A stretch of DNA of 64,000 nucleotides from Planctomycetaceae bacterium (GCA_024642205.1 JAHEBQ010000014.1:1-64000), one strand, 5' to 3'. Counted from the stretch's first letter, positions 1-9,216 are shown. Program-made: numbers and translations. The notes: generated by a model not told the origin, from the letters alone.

Positions 1-924
1 GTGCAACGTTTCATATACGTCGATTTCAGTTTTTCCGGCGATCCATTTTTCCCGACCCCCGCGTGTATCGAAAACACCCCACTCGTTGATTTTCAGTCCC
101 ATTTGTTTCGCGCGGCCACGAACCAGAACGTTGTGATCTTTCGAGCCAGTAAAGTACTGGAGTGCAGCGCCGAATGATTTCTTGGGTACGACCCTCAGGT
201 CCACCTGGAATTCGTTTTCCAATCGAACGGACATCTTGGTTTCGCCCCTGGCGATCTCGGAGCTGACTTCGTCGAAATTCCCCAAGTGATCCATCACGGC
301 GTTGCTGTCATTGGAGTCGACCAGCACATCCAGATCACCGACCGTTTCTTTTCCCCGGCGGTAGCTTCCGGCAAATTCAATCTGTTTGACCTGTTTGCAG
401 GATATCATGTGTTCGCGCAACCGTTGGGCAATCTTGTCTGCGTTCGCCCAGAGAATTCGCTCATTGGCCGCCGCGGCGATCGAGATGCCTTCCAATATCG
501 CTGTTTCTGTCTTTTCGCCGAACCCGGCCAGCGAACGGACTGCGCCGGCTTCGCAAGCGGCTTTCAATTGGTCCAGCGATTCGATTCCCAATTCGTTGAA
601 AAGGGCAGCGCATTTCTTGGGACCCAGCTTGGGGACTTTCAGAAGATCGAGAACGGTTCTCGGAACGGTCTCGAGTATCTCATCGAGCTGTTTGAGTTTG
701 CCAGTCGCCACCAGTTCATGGCATTTCTCAGAAACACCCTTGCCGATCCCATCCAGTTTCGTAAGGTCTACACCGGCTTCGATCATCGACTCGATCGAAT
801 CAGGAAGCTCCTTGATCAGCCGAGCGCCATTGCGATAGGCGCGCAGCCGAAAAGCATTGGCGCCGGTGAATTCCAGCAGGTCAGCCAGTTGCGAAAGTGT
901 ATTGGAGATTTTTTCGTTGTTCAT
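1..924 (-). CDS. polX: DNA polymerase X family (PolX), N-terminal 308 residues, cut by window edge
   Basis: The reverse strand is open from an ATG at 924 to base 1 with no stop, so the 3' part of the gene lies outside the window. The first ~180 residues look like the helix-hairpin-helix DNA-binding region of family X polymerases (repeated L-x-G-I/V-G type turns, e.g. LAGFGEKTE). Further on, GSYRRGKETVGDLDVLVDS is the family X nucleotidyltransferase signature, with two metal-binding aspartates in GDLDVL. Bacterial PolX enzymes fill short gaps during base-excision repair and usually carry a C-terminal PHP exonuclease domain. That domain would be beyond the edge and cannot be confirmed here. The family call is firm; the complete architecture is inferred. 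Confidence 0.93.
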   Translation of the reverse strand, partial: MNNEKISNTLSQLADLLEFTGANAFRLRAYRNGARLIKELPDSIESMIEAGVDLTKLDGIGKGVSEKCHELVATGKLKQLDEILETVPRTVLDLLKVPKLGPKKCAALFNELGIESLDQLKAACEAGAVRSLAGFGEKTETAILEGISIAAAANERILWANADKIAQRLREHMISCKQVKQIEFAGSYRRGKETVGDLDVLVDSNDSNAVMDHLGNFDEVSSEIARGETKMSVRLENEFQVDLRVVPKKSFGAALQYFTGSKDHNVLVRGRAKQMGLKINEWGVFDTRGGREKWIAGKTEIDVYETLH

Positions 925-1038
925 CCCTCGATGATAACGCGCACGAAATGGTCAAGTAAGCGGTCGGAATCGCTCTGCCAACGTCCGCTGTTGATGGTAA
1001 AATCCCTTGCATTCTCGATTGTCCCCGGGTGCGGAATC

Positions 1039-1506
1039 ATGGAAAACGAACTTGTCCGATCGGTTCCGGACGTTAATCGAACAGCGGCGGTTGCGATCTG
1101 TGTTGTTTCAGTCGCGACTTGCTTGGCCTATGCCAGTCTTCGAGCTGACCTGCCGGCTTGGTGGCGCGGGCACGGAGGTGGGATCGCTTATGTTGTATTC
1201 TGGATTTCATTTTGGTTTGTCGTTTTTCCATTCCGTCGTTGCATCTTGCCGATCTGCCTGTTTGCGGTCTCGTTCACCTGCCTGTTGGAAGTGTTGCAAT
1301 TGTGGAAACCCGATTGGTTGACACTGTTTCGATCCACCCGGTTGGGAGCCGCGCTGTTGGGCAGCGGATTTGATTGGAACGACTTCCTGCCCTATTTCAT
1401 TGGCGGTGCGATCGGATACCTGGTTTTGACTGGAGTTGATTTGCTGGGTCGCCGGGGGCCCCGGTCTCGGGCGGGTGATGAAACCGGAATGATTGATAGA
1501 AGCTGA
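1039..1506 (+). CDS. DUF2809-like small integral membrane protein
   Basis: A protein of 155 residues from the ATG at 1039. The same frame stays open far upstream, but only because it shadows polX on the other strand. There are four hydrophobic stretches. The central part contains E-x-L-Q-L-W and RSTRLGAALLGSGFDWNDF, followed by YFIGGAIGYL. This arrangement (glutamate-containing helix, R-x-T-x-x-G, G-F-x-W-x-D, final helix) is what I recall for DUF2809 membrane proteins. No enzymatic role is known. It diverges from polX, leaving about 114 bases between them for two promoters. Confidence 0.7.
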   Translation: MENELVRSVPDVNRTAAVAICVVSVATCLAYASLRADLPAWWRGHGGGIAYVVFWISFWFVVFPFRRCILPICLFAVSFTCLLEVLQLWKPDWLTLFRSTRLGAALLGSGFDWNDFLPYFIGGAIGYLVLTGVDLLGRRGPRSRAGDETGMIDRS

Positions 1507-1677
1507 ATGGGATCGGTCGCAATGGCTCGTTTTATCCCGCAGATTATCGATTTTTTCTGCCGTTTTTGATCCGGGTTCCGTCACTTTTGAGATTTCGAAG
1601 GTTTCTCGCAGCCGACATCTGATTGTTGACGTAGATTTTATTTGGCTAGGTGAACTGGATACGATTGCTGAGAAGAG

Positions 1678-2172
1678 ATGATGAATTCGACAAAACGAAG
1701 ATATCGCTTACTCGCGGATTGGGATCTACAAGGCAAGTTTTGCCTTCGCATTTGCCTTTATTGGCTGGTTTGCCAGGTTGCAATGGTTGCCACCATTTTT
1801 GGTTTTCTGGCCCTTGCTGGCCAACAGGAAGTTGCGGATGTATCCGATGGCTCTCCGTGGAGATTTATTATGCCGGCAATTGTGGTGTCATGCCTGTTCT
1901 TGCCAATTGTGCTGTTAGATAACATGCGATTTTCCAACCGGTTAGCCGGACCATTACTTCGCCTGCGAAAAAGCCTGAAAAAACTCGCCGATGGTGACGA
2001 CGTTTCGGACCTGCATTTCCGTCCTGGCGACTACTTGATCGAATCGTCCAGCCATTTCAATCAAATCAATTCGCGAATGAAGCAACTCGAAAAACTGAAA
2101 CTTGACCAGGTCGAAAATGATCGAGGACGCAGGTTGAACAGAAAGCTGTCGTCTGCCGGCTGTCCTGAATAA
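1678..2172 (+). CDS. Membrane protein with HAMP-like segment
   Basis: A protein of 164 residues with two hydrophobic helices (about 23-50 and 62-82), then a cytoplasmic segment NRLAGPLLRLRKSLKKLADG leading into a second helical stretch. The conserved G-P within an amphipathic R/L-rich helix followed by a second helix is typical of HAMP linkers of sensor proteins. No kinase, methyl-accepting or cyclase output domain follows. Two start codons adjoin each other (1678 and 1681) behind GAGAAGAG. It lies just upstream of the c-di-GMP riboswitch and Tad genes and may act with them. This is inferred from position; the protein might modulate the secretion apparatus. Confidence 0.6.
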   Translation: MMNSTKRRYRLLADWDLQGKFCLRICLYWLVCQVAMVATIFGFLALAGQQEVADVSDGSPWRFIMPAIVVSCLFLPIVLLDNMRFSNRLAGPLLRLRKSLKKLADGDDVSDLHFRPGDYLIESSSHFNQINSRMKQLEKLKLDQVENDRGRRLNRKLSSAGCPE

Positions 2173-2225
2173 AGATCAATCGACCAAAACCAGGAAAATT
2201 TGAACATCCTTGGAGCTCGTTGGAG

Positions 2226-2308
2226 TTCTAAGAAAAAGGCAAACCGGTCGCGAGATCGGGACGCAAAGCCATGGGTCTCAGTTTGGGAGATCGCCAGGCT
2301 ACCTAGGA
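2226..2308 (+). promoter_or_regulatory. Cyclic di-GMP-I (GEMM-I) riboswitch
   Basis: The core GEMM signature is present in order: AGGCAAACC (2237-2245), a hairpin CCGGUC/GAUCGG (2244-2249 with 2254-2259) capped by the GNRA tetraloop GCGA, then GGGACGCAAAGCC (2258-2270) whose GCC pairs with GGC at 2238-2240. A second hairpin GGUCUC/GAGAUC follows (2274-2279 with 2287-2292), then CAGGCUACC (2295-2303), which fits the tetraloop-receptor side. UUCUA (2226-2230) can close the domain with UAGGA (2304-2308). The element starts about 54 bases after the previous stop codon and ends 61 bases before the TadE start, so it should control the Tad genes. No U-tract terminator is visible downstream, so control may be translational. 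I cannot assign on/off polarity, or c-di-GMP versus cAMP-GMP specificity. Confidence 0.88.
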
Positions 2309-2369
2309 ATAACAACCGTTGAGTCTGAATGCAGTTGCGTTTCAACTGGATCAGGCGTTGGAGCTACCA

Positions 2370-2924
2370 ATGCTGTTTGCAAGAAGTTCGAGTCGGTTTT
2401 CGCACCGGCAATCCGCGATGGAATCCTTGAAGGGTGGGTCGGCTGAGATCCGTCAGAATCCCGGGTCCTTGTCGGTCGACAAACATGTCCGTTCGAATTA
2501 TCGACACCCCGCGACCAAACGCGCGCACAGCCGACTCGGCGCAGCGACGGTCGAATTGGCGCTGGTTGCCCCGTTCATTCTTTTTATCATCTTTGGATCG
2601 GTTGAATTTGCCCGCATGATGATGGTCAAGCAAACGCTGACCAATGCGGCACGCGAGGGTTGTCGCCATGCTACGTTGGCAACCAGTCGCGACCATGAAT
2701 CCGCGGAAACCGTCGTCCGTGCACTGCTCAAAGGCACAGTCGCCGACGGTCAGGATCCAGGTATGGTACGAGTCACCATTACACCCTCATTTCAAAGTAG
2801 CCCTGTATCGGGAACCGAAATACAGGCACTGGTTGAAGTCGATTGCGCAGATGTTTCATGGCTCCCGGCAACGCTGTTTGCCGGTGCCAAGGTGCGCGGT
2901 GTCGCTTGCATGAATCGGGAATAG
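2370..2924 (+). CDS. TadE-family pseudopilin-like protein
   Basis: The ATG at 2370 is preceded by GGAG six bases upstream, which favours it over the TTG at 2319 and the ATG at 2418. After about 55 basic residues comes the TadE hallmark: RLGAATVELALVAPFILF followed by a hydrophobic helix and VEFARMMMVKQTLTNAAREG. The glutamate five residues after the G-A is the one expected in pseudopilin-type leader sequences. TadE-like proteins are minor pseudopilins of tight-adherence (Tad/Flp) secretion systems. This is the first gene behind the c-di-GMP riboswitch and is followed 21 bases later by a second TadE-like gene. No Tad ATPase, secretin or prepilin peptidase is encoded nearby. Confidence 0.85.
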   Translation: MLFARSSSRFSHRQSAMESLKGGSAEIRQNPGSLSVDKHVRSNYRHPATKRAHSRLGAATVELALVAPFILFIIFGSVEFARMMMVKQTLTNAAREGCRHATLATSRDHESAETVVRALLKGTVADGQDPGMVRVTITPSFQSSPVSGTEIQALVEVDCADVSWLPATLFAGAKVRGVACMNRE

Positions 2925-2945
2925 TTCTGGAAAAAGGTAAGTATC

Positions 2946-3422
2946 GTGATCTCCAATCAATATCGCAAATGCAATCACCCAAGGTTTCGTCAACGGCGAG
3001 GCTCGGCAACCGTGGAGTCGGCAATCATGTTGCCAATCCTGATCGTCGTTTCGCTGGGTTCAACCGATGTTGCCCAGTATATCAACCTGGCACAATCCGT
3101 GACCAACGCGTCCCGACAGGGATCGCGGTTCGCCTGCCGGGACACGACGGAAAACATCCAGGAAGTTGAAACGGCGGTACGAGCGTTTTTTCAACAGTCG
3201 TTTCCCAAGACTCCGACGGAAGTCCTGAATTCGGCCATCGAAGTGAACGTAACCCACTTCGATGGCAGCTTGGTCAACGAAGGCAACTTAACGAGCATCC
3301 AATCGGGAGACCCCGTTTCGGTGGAAGTCATTTTTGACTTCGACGCCGTCAGGTGGTTCAAGGGGTTTGACTACCTGGGTAGCGATGTCCGCCAATCAAT
3401 AACGATTGGTCGCCGCGAATAA
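2946..3422 (+). CDS. TadE-family pseudopilin-like protein, second copy
   Basis: A protein of 158 residues with a GTG start at 2946, preceded by AAAAAGGTAAG. The N-terminus is RRGSATVESAIMLPILIVV followed by DVAQYINLAQSVTNASRQGSR, the same layout as the preceding TadE protein: small residue, glutamate at +5, hydrophobic helix, then T-N-A-S/A-R-x-G. The remainder is a periplasmic or extracellular domain of about 110 residues without recognised motifs. Similarity to its neighbour is confined to the N-terminal helix, so this is an old paralogue, not a recent tandem duplication. It probably belongs to the same riboswitch-controlled transcript. Confidence 0.85.
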   Translation: MISNQYRKCNHPRFRQRRGSATVESAIMLPILIVVSLGSTDVAQYINLAQSVTNASRQGSRFACRDTTENIQEVETAVRAFFQQSFPKTPTEVLNSAIEVNVTHFDGSLVNEGNLTSIQSGDPVSVEVIFDFDAVRWFKGFDYLGSDVRQSITIGRRE

Positions 3423-3462
3423 CTCATTTTTTGATATCAAACAGGGGAATCGGGGGCTTACT

Positions 3463-4542
3463 ATGAAGTCAATCGGGAAACGGAAAAACTCACGAAACGG
3501 CAACGTTGTCGTGTTGATCTGCTTGCTTTTGCCGGCCTTGTTTGGGTTCGTCGCGTTGTCGGTCGATTATGGATTCCTGCTTTACGTGCGGACAGACCTG
3601 CAACGAACTGCCGATCAGGCGGTGTTGGCTGCTGTGCGAGATCTCGAACCCGCTTCCGACGGATTTCAGGACCTGGCCAAAGTTCGCGCGACACTGCGCG
3701 AGTATGTCGAGTTGAACGCGGGTGGAGAGTTTTCCGTCCTGGATTCGGATATCACAATTGGGAGATTCAATCCGGCCACGGTTTACACGAATTTTGAAAT
3801 ACTCAATGATGGCATTTTTGACACGGTCAGCATAACGGTTCGCCGGGATGATTTAGCCAATACTTCGGTTTCGTTGTATTTTGCTCGTATATTCGGGAAC
3901 GATACAGCTGACGTTTCTGCGACCGCGACGGCAGTCATGCAAAAGGCAAAACTATTAGCCGATGGCAGTGACATTTTGCCGATAGCCGTTTCGATTGACG
4001 CCTGGAATTCGCAGATGTTGAACTCCATCTGGTCAGTTTACGGAGATGGGCGTATCGAGGACTTTCAGGGAAACTCGGTCCCCGGAAACTGGGGTACGTT
4101 AGATGTCGGAGACACGAACAACAGCGCTTCGACACTCGTCGATCAAATCGATAATGGACTTCGGCAGGATGACCTTGATTTTCTGCAAGCCAACGGAATC
4201 ATCAAAACCAATGACCATATCGATAGCCAGGCTGCGATGACTTTGAATGGAGATACTGGTCTATCCTCCGGGATAAAAGAGTCGATTCGGGCTTCGCATG
4301 GTCACAATAAACTCATGCCAATTTTCGATACATTTTCTGGCCAGGGAGGAAGCTTCGATTTTCATATTATCGGTTGGGGTGTCATCCAGATTGTTGATTC
4401 AGATTGGCAAGGCAACCATAATTCCTCGGTATCTGTCAGAAAATCCTACATGTATGATGGCGACCTTCGCCCGCATCCTGATCTCAGTAACACTGGTGAT
4501 ATCATCGAGCGAGCGTATACGACACCTGTCCTCGTCAAGTGA
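3463..4542 (+). CDS. TadG-like pilus-assembly protein
   Basis: The ATG at 3463 follows a G-rich stretch (AGGGGAATCGGGGG) and is preferred to the GTG at 3406, which would overlap the upstream gene. The N-terminus SRNGNVVVLICLLLPALFGF followed by VALSVDYGFLLYVRTDLQRT and ADQAVLAAVRDL is the TadG/putative Flp pilus-assembly signature: one membrane helix followed by D-Y/L-G and an A-D-A-A-A-L-A type helix. The rest, about 300 residues, is predicted exported. TadG proteins are thought to anchor or cap Tad-type appendages. It is third in the operon. A von Willebrand A fold is often present in longer family members, but I could not recognise one here. Confidence 0.82.
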   Translation: MKSIGKRKNSRNGNVVVLICLLLPALFGFVALSVDYGFLLYVRTDLQRTADQAVLAAVRDLEPASDGFQDLAKVRATLREYVELNAGGEFSVLDSDITIGRFNPATVYTNFEILNDGIFDTVSITVRRDDLANTSVSLYFARIFGNDTADVSATATAVMQKAKLLADGSDILPIAVSIDAWNSQMLNSIWSVYGDGRIEDFQGNSVPGNWGTLDVGDTNNSASTLVDQIDNGLRQDDLDFLQANGIIKTNDHIDSQAAMTLNGDTGLSSGIKESIRASHGHNKLMPIFDTFSGQGGSFDFHIIGWGVIQIVDSDWQGNHNSSVSVRKSYMYDGDLRPHPDLSNTGDIIERAYTTPVLVK

Positions 4543-4665
4543 ACTCAAATGGGCGGATTTTCTGGCCAATTTTTCTTTTTGGCTGGGAAGGTGCCCAACC
4601 AGGGATTGTCGGGTCCAAACCGACTGGCGGCAGCGGCCTGTTGATTCTTCAACTTCGTGTTTACC

Positions 4666-6852
4666 ATGGTCGGGATGATCCGATACGGGGTAACCATATT
4701 TCTCAGCGCGTTCCTGCTATTTCAAGTGCAGCCCATGATTGCGCGCTTTATTCTGCCGTGGTTTGGGGGAACCGCCGCGGTTTGGACGACCTGCATGATG
4801 TTCTTCCAGGTGGTGCTCCTGCTCGGTTATCTTTATTCCCATATGCTACGGCGTCTGTTTTCACCTCGCTATGCGTGGTTGACGCACCTGGTGGTTCTGG
4901 CGATCGCTACCGGATTTGCAGCGATCGTCCCACCGGAGAATTTGAAGCCGGCGGGTAACGAGAATTTGACGCTTGCCATTATCGGCGTCCTGGCGATGAC
5001 CATTGGATTGCCGTTTTTCGTACTTTCGAGCACCGGTCCGTTAATCCAGGCTTGGCAATCCAGTTCCCACGGCGGTCAATCACCCTACCGGCTGTATGCG
5101 CTATCGAATCTTGGTTCCATGTTGGCGCTGGTAACATACCCGTTTCTGATCGAACGGCTTTTTCCGATGGCGGAGCAAGCCAAGTATTGGATGATTGGGT
5201 TTTGCCTGTTTGCGATCCTTTGCTGTTGGTGCGGTTGGCAGACGGTTGGGCGGAACGCATGGGTCGATGAGGAGCGACTGGATACGGCCTCGGACTCCCC
5301 CTGCGGGAACGCCGCAAGCCCTGGAATTGGCCGTACGTTGTTGTGGTTTGTGCTCGCGATGACCGCTTCGATTATTCTATTGGCCACTACGAACTTGATG
5401 TGCCAGGAAGTTGCCTCGATTCCGTTTCTCTGGATTCTCCCTTTAAGTCTCTACCTCCTCTCGTTCATCATTTGCTTTGAACGCCCGACTCTATACCAGC
5501 GTCGCGTTTTCTTCCCGCTATTGGTAGGTGGAACAGCGGTTTCCGTCGCGGTCGTTCATTTGAGCGTTTTTGCGGGACTTCTATTGCAAGTTGCTGGACT
5601 GGCGACCGTTTGTTTTGCCGCCAGCATGACCTGCCACGGCGAACTGGAGAGATTGAAACCAAGAACGGATCACCTTACCGGGTTCTATTTGTGGATTGCG
5701 TTTGGTGGCGCGGTGGGTGGAGTCTTTGTCTGTGTCCTGGCGCCCCTGATTTTCACCGCTTTTCTCGAGTTTCACATTGGGTTGATCGTCAGTTTGATCG
5801 TGGCCCTTTCCGCAATCCTGTGGCCTCGACCTGATCGAGGTAGCGATTCCGGGCAGAAATCTTCAAGGCCAAGTCGACTGGTCTCCATCACCATGGCGAT
5901 GGGGATTTTCGTCGCCCTGTCAATGGTGTTGTGCAGCATGTTGTATTTTCTGGATCCCAGTTACCAGAAAGGCCTGATCTTTCGCGGTCGGAACGAATAT
6001 GGACTCGCCTCGGTGGTCGAAGATGGGCCGTATCGGCGATTCATCAATGGTCGGATCGAACACGGCGGTCAACGAATGGAGCCCGATCGAATGATGGAAC
6101 ACAACGGCTATTACGTTCCCACTAGCGGTGTCGGCGTGGCGTTTGACAGTTATCGATCGCAAACAAATGAGAAACTCAACGTCGCGGTGATTGGATTGGG
6201 TGCCGGTGCCATGACAACCTGGATCGAGTCGGGTGACGAGATCGTTTTTTATGAGATCAATCCCATGGTAGAATTGATCGCGAGAGAGCATTTTAGTTTC
6301 TTGAGAAACTGTCTGGGAAAAACGTCGGTCAAGCTGGGAGATGGACGGATACAGCTTCAAAATGAGGCCGCCCGGCAAAACTCGCCGAATTATGACTTGT
6401 TGTTCATGGACGCATTTTCCAGCGATTCGATTCCTGTCCATCTGTTGACGGCTGAGTGTTTTGAGTTGTATTTGAAGCGACTCAAACCGAATGGCATTCT
6501 GATCGCCCATATCACCAACCGGTTTATTGACTTGCAGCCAGTTCTCTTGCAACATGCGTTGGAGAACCGGATGACACCGATCTTGATCGACGACCTGTCG
6601 CCCGACAAAAAGGTTGAGACTCGCTGGGTGTTACTGACGCGCAACGAAGCCGTGATCAAATCGGAACCAGTACAGTCGTTGCAGCGACCCTGGCCCGTCG
6701 ATATCAAACCGGTTCGATGGACCGATGACTATGCCAGTGTTGCGGCGCTGCTGGACTGGTCGGCCGGGATTGACTGGGAGCGGATGGGACTGCATCTCTT
6801 GAAGGAAAAAAAAGAGGTCGTCGATGTCAAGCTTCCGGTCGGGGCCCAGTGA
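4666..6852 (+). CDS. Membrane-fused spermidine-synthase-like protein
   Basis: About 728 residues. The first ~430 form many hydrophobic helices, beginning FLSAFLLFQVQPMIARFILP-like, the usual opening of the multi-spanning module fused to spermidine synthase domains. The last ~280 residues are a Rossmann methyltransferase-like domain: VAVIGLGAGAMTTW is the nucleotide-binding glycine loop, and DLLFMDAFSSDSIPVHLLT matches the D-A-F/Y-S-x-D-S-x-P-x-H-L active-site strand of spermidine synthase relatives. Whether it makes polyamines is uncertain, because such fusions often lack putrescine-binding residues. GTG 4657, ATG 4666 and ATG 4675 are all possible starts and none has a clear Shine-Dalgarno sequence. 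Confidence 0.85.
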   Translation: MVGMIRYGVTIFLSAFLLFQVQPMIARFILPWFGGTAAVWTTCMMFFQVVLLLGYLYSHMLRRLFSPRYAWLTHLVVLAIATGFAAIVPPENLKPAGNENLTLAIIGVLAMTIGLPFFVLSSTGPLIQAWQSSSHGGQSPYRLYALSNLGSMLALVTYPFLIERLFPMAEQAKYWMIGFCLFAILCCWCGWQTVGRNAWVDEERLDTASDSPCGNAASPGIGRTLLWFVLAMTASIILLATTNLMCQEVASIPFLWILPLSLYLLSFIICFERPTLYQRRVFFPLLVGGTAVSVAVVHLSVFAGLLLQVAGLATVCFAASMTCHGELERLKPRTDHLTGFYLWIAFGGAVGGVFVCVLAPLIFTAFLEFHIGLIVSLIVALSAILWPRPDRGSDSGQKSSRPSRLVSITMAMGIFVALSMVLCSMLYFLDPSYQKGLIFRGRNEYGLASVVEDGPYRRFINGRIEHGGQRMEPDRMMEHNGYYVPTSGVGVAFDSYRSQTNEKLNVAVIGLGAGAMTTWIESGDEIVFYEINPMVELIAREHFSFLRNCLGKTSVKLGDGRIQLQNEAARQNSPNYDLLFMDAFSSDSIPVHLLTAECFELYLKRLKPNGILIAHITNRFIDLQPVLLQHALENRMTPILIDDLSPDKKVETRWVLLTRNEAVIKSEPVQSLQRPWPVDIKPVRWTDDYASVAALLDWSAGIDWERMGLHLLKEKKEVVDVKLPVGAQ

Positions 6853-6900
6853 TGCGATTGGAATTCAGGAGATTGCACTCATTTCCATCGTCCTGGACGG

Positions 6901-7806
6901 GTGTTGCTGTCGTCGGGTGGATTACACAAGCCATGTGAGGGTGAATTGAACAAAGGGGAACCACGTAGGGGTGAGAAACGGGTCTCGATCTGGCGAGTCA
7001 CACGTGATGGACGGCAACAACGTGACGATATTCTCGCGGTGGAAGAGCCGCTTGAGATACGTGTGGTGTTTGGCCCCAGGGAAAAACGCCGTAGCAAGAG
7101 CCTCTCGATCACCATGCGAACGCCAGGCCGCGATTTTGAATTGGCAGCAGGATTTCTGCTTTCCGAAAACATCGTCAGCCGACCTGAGGATATTATCTCC
7201 TTCGAACACGTTGGCCCCGTTCCAGAGCATGGTTTCCATGGCAATACGCTGTCGGTGGAACTTGGCTTCGAGGTCCCATTGGAAATGGAAAAACTTCAAC
7301 GTCATTTCTACACGACCTCCAGTTGCGGAATTTGTGGCAAGGCGTCTCTGGACGCGGTTCGCAGTCAAGGCGTCGAGCGCCTGGAAGATCCGTTGATGGT
7401 CGAAACGGACGTGATTTTTCGGTTGCCCGAGGGCTTGCGCGAGCAGCAGGACGTATTTGACCGGACTGGCGGGCTCCATGCGGCTGGCTTGGCTGATCCA
7501 CAAGGTGAATTCATCGCGATTTGCGAAGACGTGGGGCGTCACAATGCGGTCGACAAACTGATCGGTTCCCAGTTGATTGAGGCGGATGCCGAGTTTCCAC
7601 TGGCGGGGAAAATTCTGGTTGTCAGTGGACGAGCCAGTTTCGAATTGATGCAGAAAGCGCTGATGGCCAAAATCCCGATGCTCGTCGCCGTCGGTGCCCC
7701 GTCGAGTCTGGCGGTTGAGCTGGCCGAGGAATTCAACATGACGTTGATCGGGTTTGCGTCGAATCAGCGATTCAATACCTATGCGGGAGTCAGTCGCATT
7801 GAATAG
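6901..7806 (+). CDS. fdhD: FdhD, formate dehydrogenase accessory sulfurtransferase
   Basis: FdhD carries sulfur from the cysteine desulfurase IscS to the bis-MGD cofactor of formate dehydrogenase. The hallmark TTSSCGICGKAS (around residues 137-148) contains the C-x-x-C sulfur-carrying pair. The rest also matches the family: TGGLHAAGL, CEDVGRHNAVDKLIG, VVSGRASFELMQKA and a C-terminal GFASNQRFNTYAG. The first ~25 residues are not conserved. The TTG at 6946 has GAGG six bases upstream and may be the real start instead of the GTG at 6901. It lies 5 kb from the formate dehydrogenase operon, separated by proline and redox genes, but is very probably its cofactor partner. Confidence 0.95.
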   Translation: MLLSSGGLHKPCEGELNKGEPRRGEKRVSIWRVTRDGRQQRDDILAVEEPLEIRVVFGPREKRRSKSLSITMRTPGRDFELAAGFLLSENIVSRPEDIISFEHVGPVPEHGFHGNTLSVELGFEVPLEMEKLQRHFYTTSSCGICGKASLDAVRSQGVERLEDPLMVETDVIFRLPEGLREQQDVFDRTGGLHAAGLADPQGEFIAICEDVGRHNAVDKLIGSQLIEADAEFPLAGKILVVSGRASFELMQKALMAKIPMLVAVGAPSSLAVELAEEFNMTLIGFASNQRFNTYAGVSRIE

Positions 7807-7839
7807 GTTGGTCACGCTGCGACATCGCAATGCTGCGGC

Positions 7840-9171
7840 TCAGTTTGCTCGGACCTGCCCTGCCCCGCGCACTCGGTAGTTGAAACTCGTGAGTTGCTCG
7901 ACGCCGACCGGGCCGCGGGCATGCATTTTTCCGGTGGCGATTCCGATTTCGGCACCCATTCCGAATTCGCCACCATCGGCGAATTGCGTCGACGCGTTGT
8001 GCAGCAGAATTGCCGAGTCGATTTCGTTGAGAAAACGCGTGGCGGCTACCGCGTTTTCGGTGACAATTGACTCGGTGTGATGTGATCCGTAGCGATTAAT
8101 ATGGTCGATCGCTTCGCCGACGCCGTCGACGATTTTGACCGAGAGGATCGCATCCAGGTATTCGGTCGACCAGTCGTCCTCGGTAGCGGCGCTTACGTTT
8201 TTCAAGAATCTGCACACGGTTTCGTCGCCGCGAATTTCGCATCCGGTGGCTTGAAGCGCGCCGAGCAGCGGTTCCAGATTTTCGGCGATCCAGGGTCGAT
8301 CCAGCAACAGCGTTTCTGCGGCACCGCAAATTCCCGTACGCCGCATTTTTGAATTGAGGACAATCTGTTTGGCCATTTCAAAATCGGCGTCGCGGTCCAC
8401 ATAAACGTGGCAAATGCCTTCCAGGTGAGCAAAAACGGGTACACGCGATTCCGTTTGAACGCGGGCCACGAGACTCTTGCCTCCCCGGGGGACAAGGACG
8501 TCAAGATTGCCGTTCAATCCAGCCAGCATTTCTCCCACAGCCAGCCGGTCGATCGTGGGAACCAGTTGAATGGCCGTTTCGGGAAGCCCCGCAAATTCCA
8601 AACCCTCAACCAGGCAGGCGTGAATCGCAAGTGAAGAATGATGGGAGTCGCTACCACCTCGCAGAATGACCGCATTTCCCGACTTGAGCCCCAATGCTCC
8701 AGCGTCGGCCGTAACATTGGGGCGGCTTTCGTAAATGACGCCGATCACACCGAGAGGTGTTCGGACGCGCTGAATCTGCAATCCGTTGGGCCGTACCCAG
8801 CTGGCCATCACTTCGCCAACCGGATCCGGAAATTCCGCAATCTGTTGCAGGCTGTTGGCGATCGCTTCCACTCGATGTCCGTCAAGACGCAAGCGATCGA
8901 GCATTGATTTGGATCGTCGTTGCTTTTCAGCGGACTCAACATCGCTTGCGTTGGCATCAAGGATCCGTCCGGCATTCCGTCGAATCGAGTCGGCCGCCTG
9001 GAAGAGTGCCGTCGATTTGGCTTCGGAATCGGCTGTCGCCAGCAAGCGCGCCGCCTGCCGGGCACGATGTCCGATCTCGGACATCAATTCGCGGACAGAG
9101 ATCCGGGGTTCTGTTTCATTGTTCATTAAAAAAATCGCGTTCAGGGTTTCCATCGTGGGCGCCAAACGCAT
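7840..9171 (-). CDS. proA: Gamma-glutamyl phosphate reductase
   Basis: ProA reduces gamma-glutamyl phosphate to glutamate semialdehyde with NADPH, the second step of proline synthesis. The 443-residue product has the aldehyde dehydrogenase superfamily core: [40 protein letters not shown], and [13 protein letters not shown] with the catalytic cysteine. It ends with [19 protein letters not shown] and a [11 protein letters not shown] motif, as in other ProA proteins. The start could be 9171 or the ATG at 9126; the core begins near [10 protein letters not shown]. It converges with fdhD, with 33 bases between them, and diverges from the aldo/keto reductase. proB is 2.7 kb away on the same strand, so the pair is linked but not in one operon. 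Confidence 0.96.
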   Translation of the reverse strand: MRLAPTMETLNAIFLMNNETEPRISVRELMSEIGHRARQAARLLATADSEAKSTALFQAADSIRRNAGRILDANASDVESAEKQRRSKSMLDRLRLDGHRVEAIANSLQQIAEFPDPVGEVMASWVRPNGLQIQRVRTPLGVIGVIYESRPNVTADAGALGLKSGNAVILRGGSDSHHSSLAIHACLVEGLEFAGLPETAIQLVPTIDRLAVGEMLAGLNGNLDVLVPRGGKSLVARVQTESRVPVFAHLEGICHVYVDRDADFEMAKQIVLNSKMRRTGICGAAETLLLDRPWIAENLEPLLGALQATGCEIRGDETVCRFLKNVSAATEDDWSTEYLDAILSVKIVDGVGEAIDHINRYGSHHTESIVTENAVAATRFLNEIDSAILLHNASTQFADGGEFGMGAEIGIATGKMHARGPVGVEQLTSFNYRVRGAGQVRAN

Positions 9172-9216
9172 CTTACGATAAAAAGGAAGCCTTCGTAACG
9201 CGATCAGGAATCAAAA

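Noticed and set aside
286-1038. Upstream part of the long plus-strand frame 286-1506
   Set aside because: It is the shadow of polX on the minus strand; only the part from 1039 looks like a membrane protein.
4579-4598. Hairpin after tadG as an intrinsic terminator
   Set aside because: The stem has a mismatch and the T-tract lies before it, not after it.
5920-6555. Minus-strand open frame of 211 codons
   Set aside because: It is antisense to the spermidine-synthase-like domain; no protein motif.
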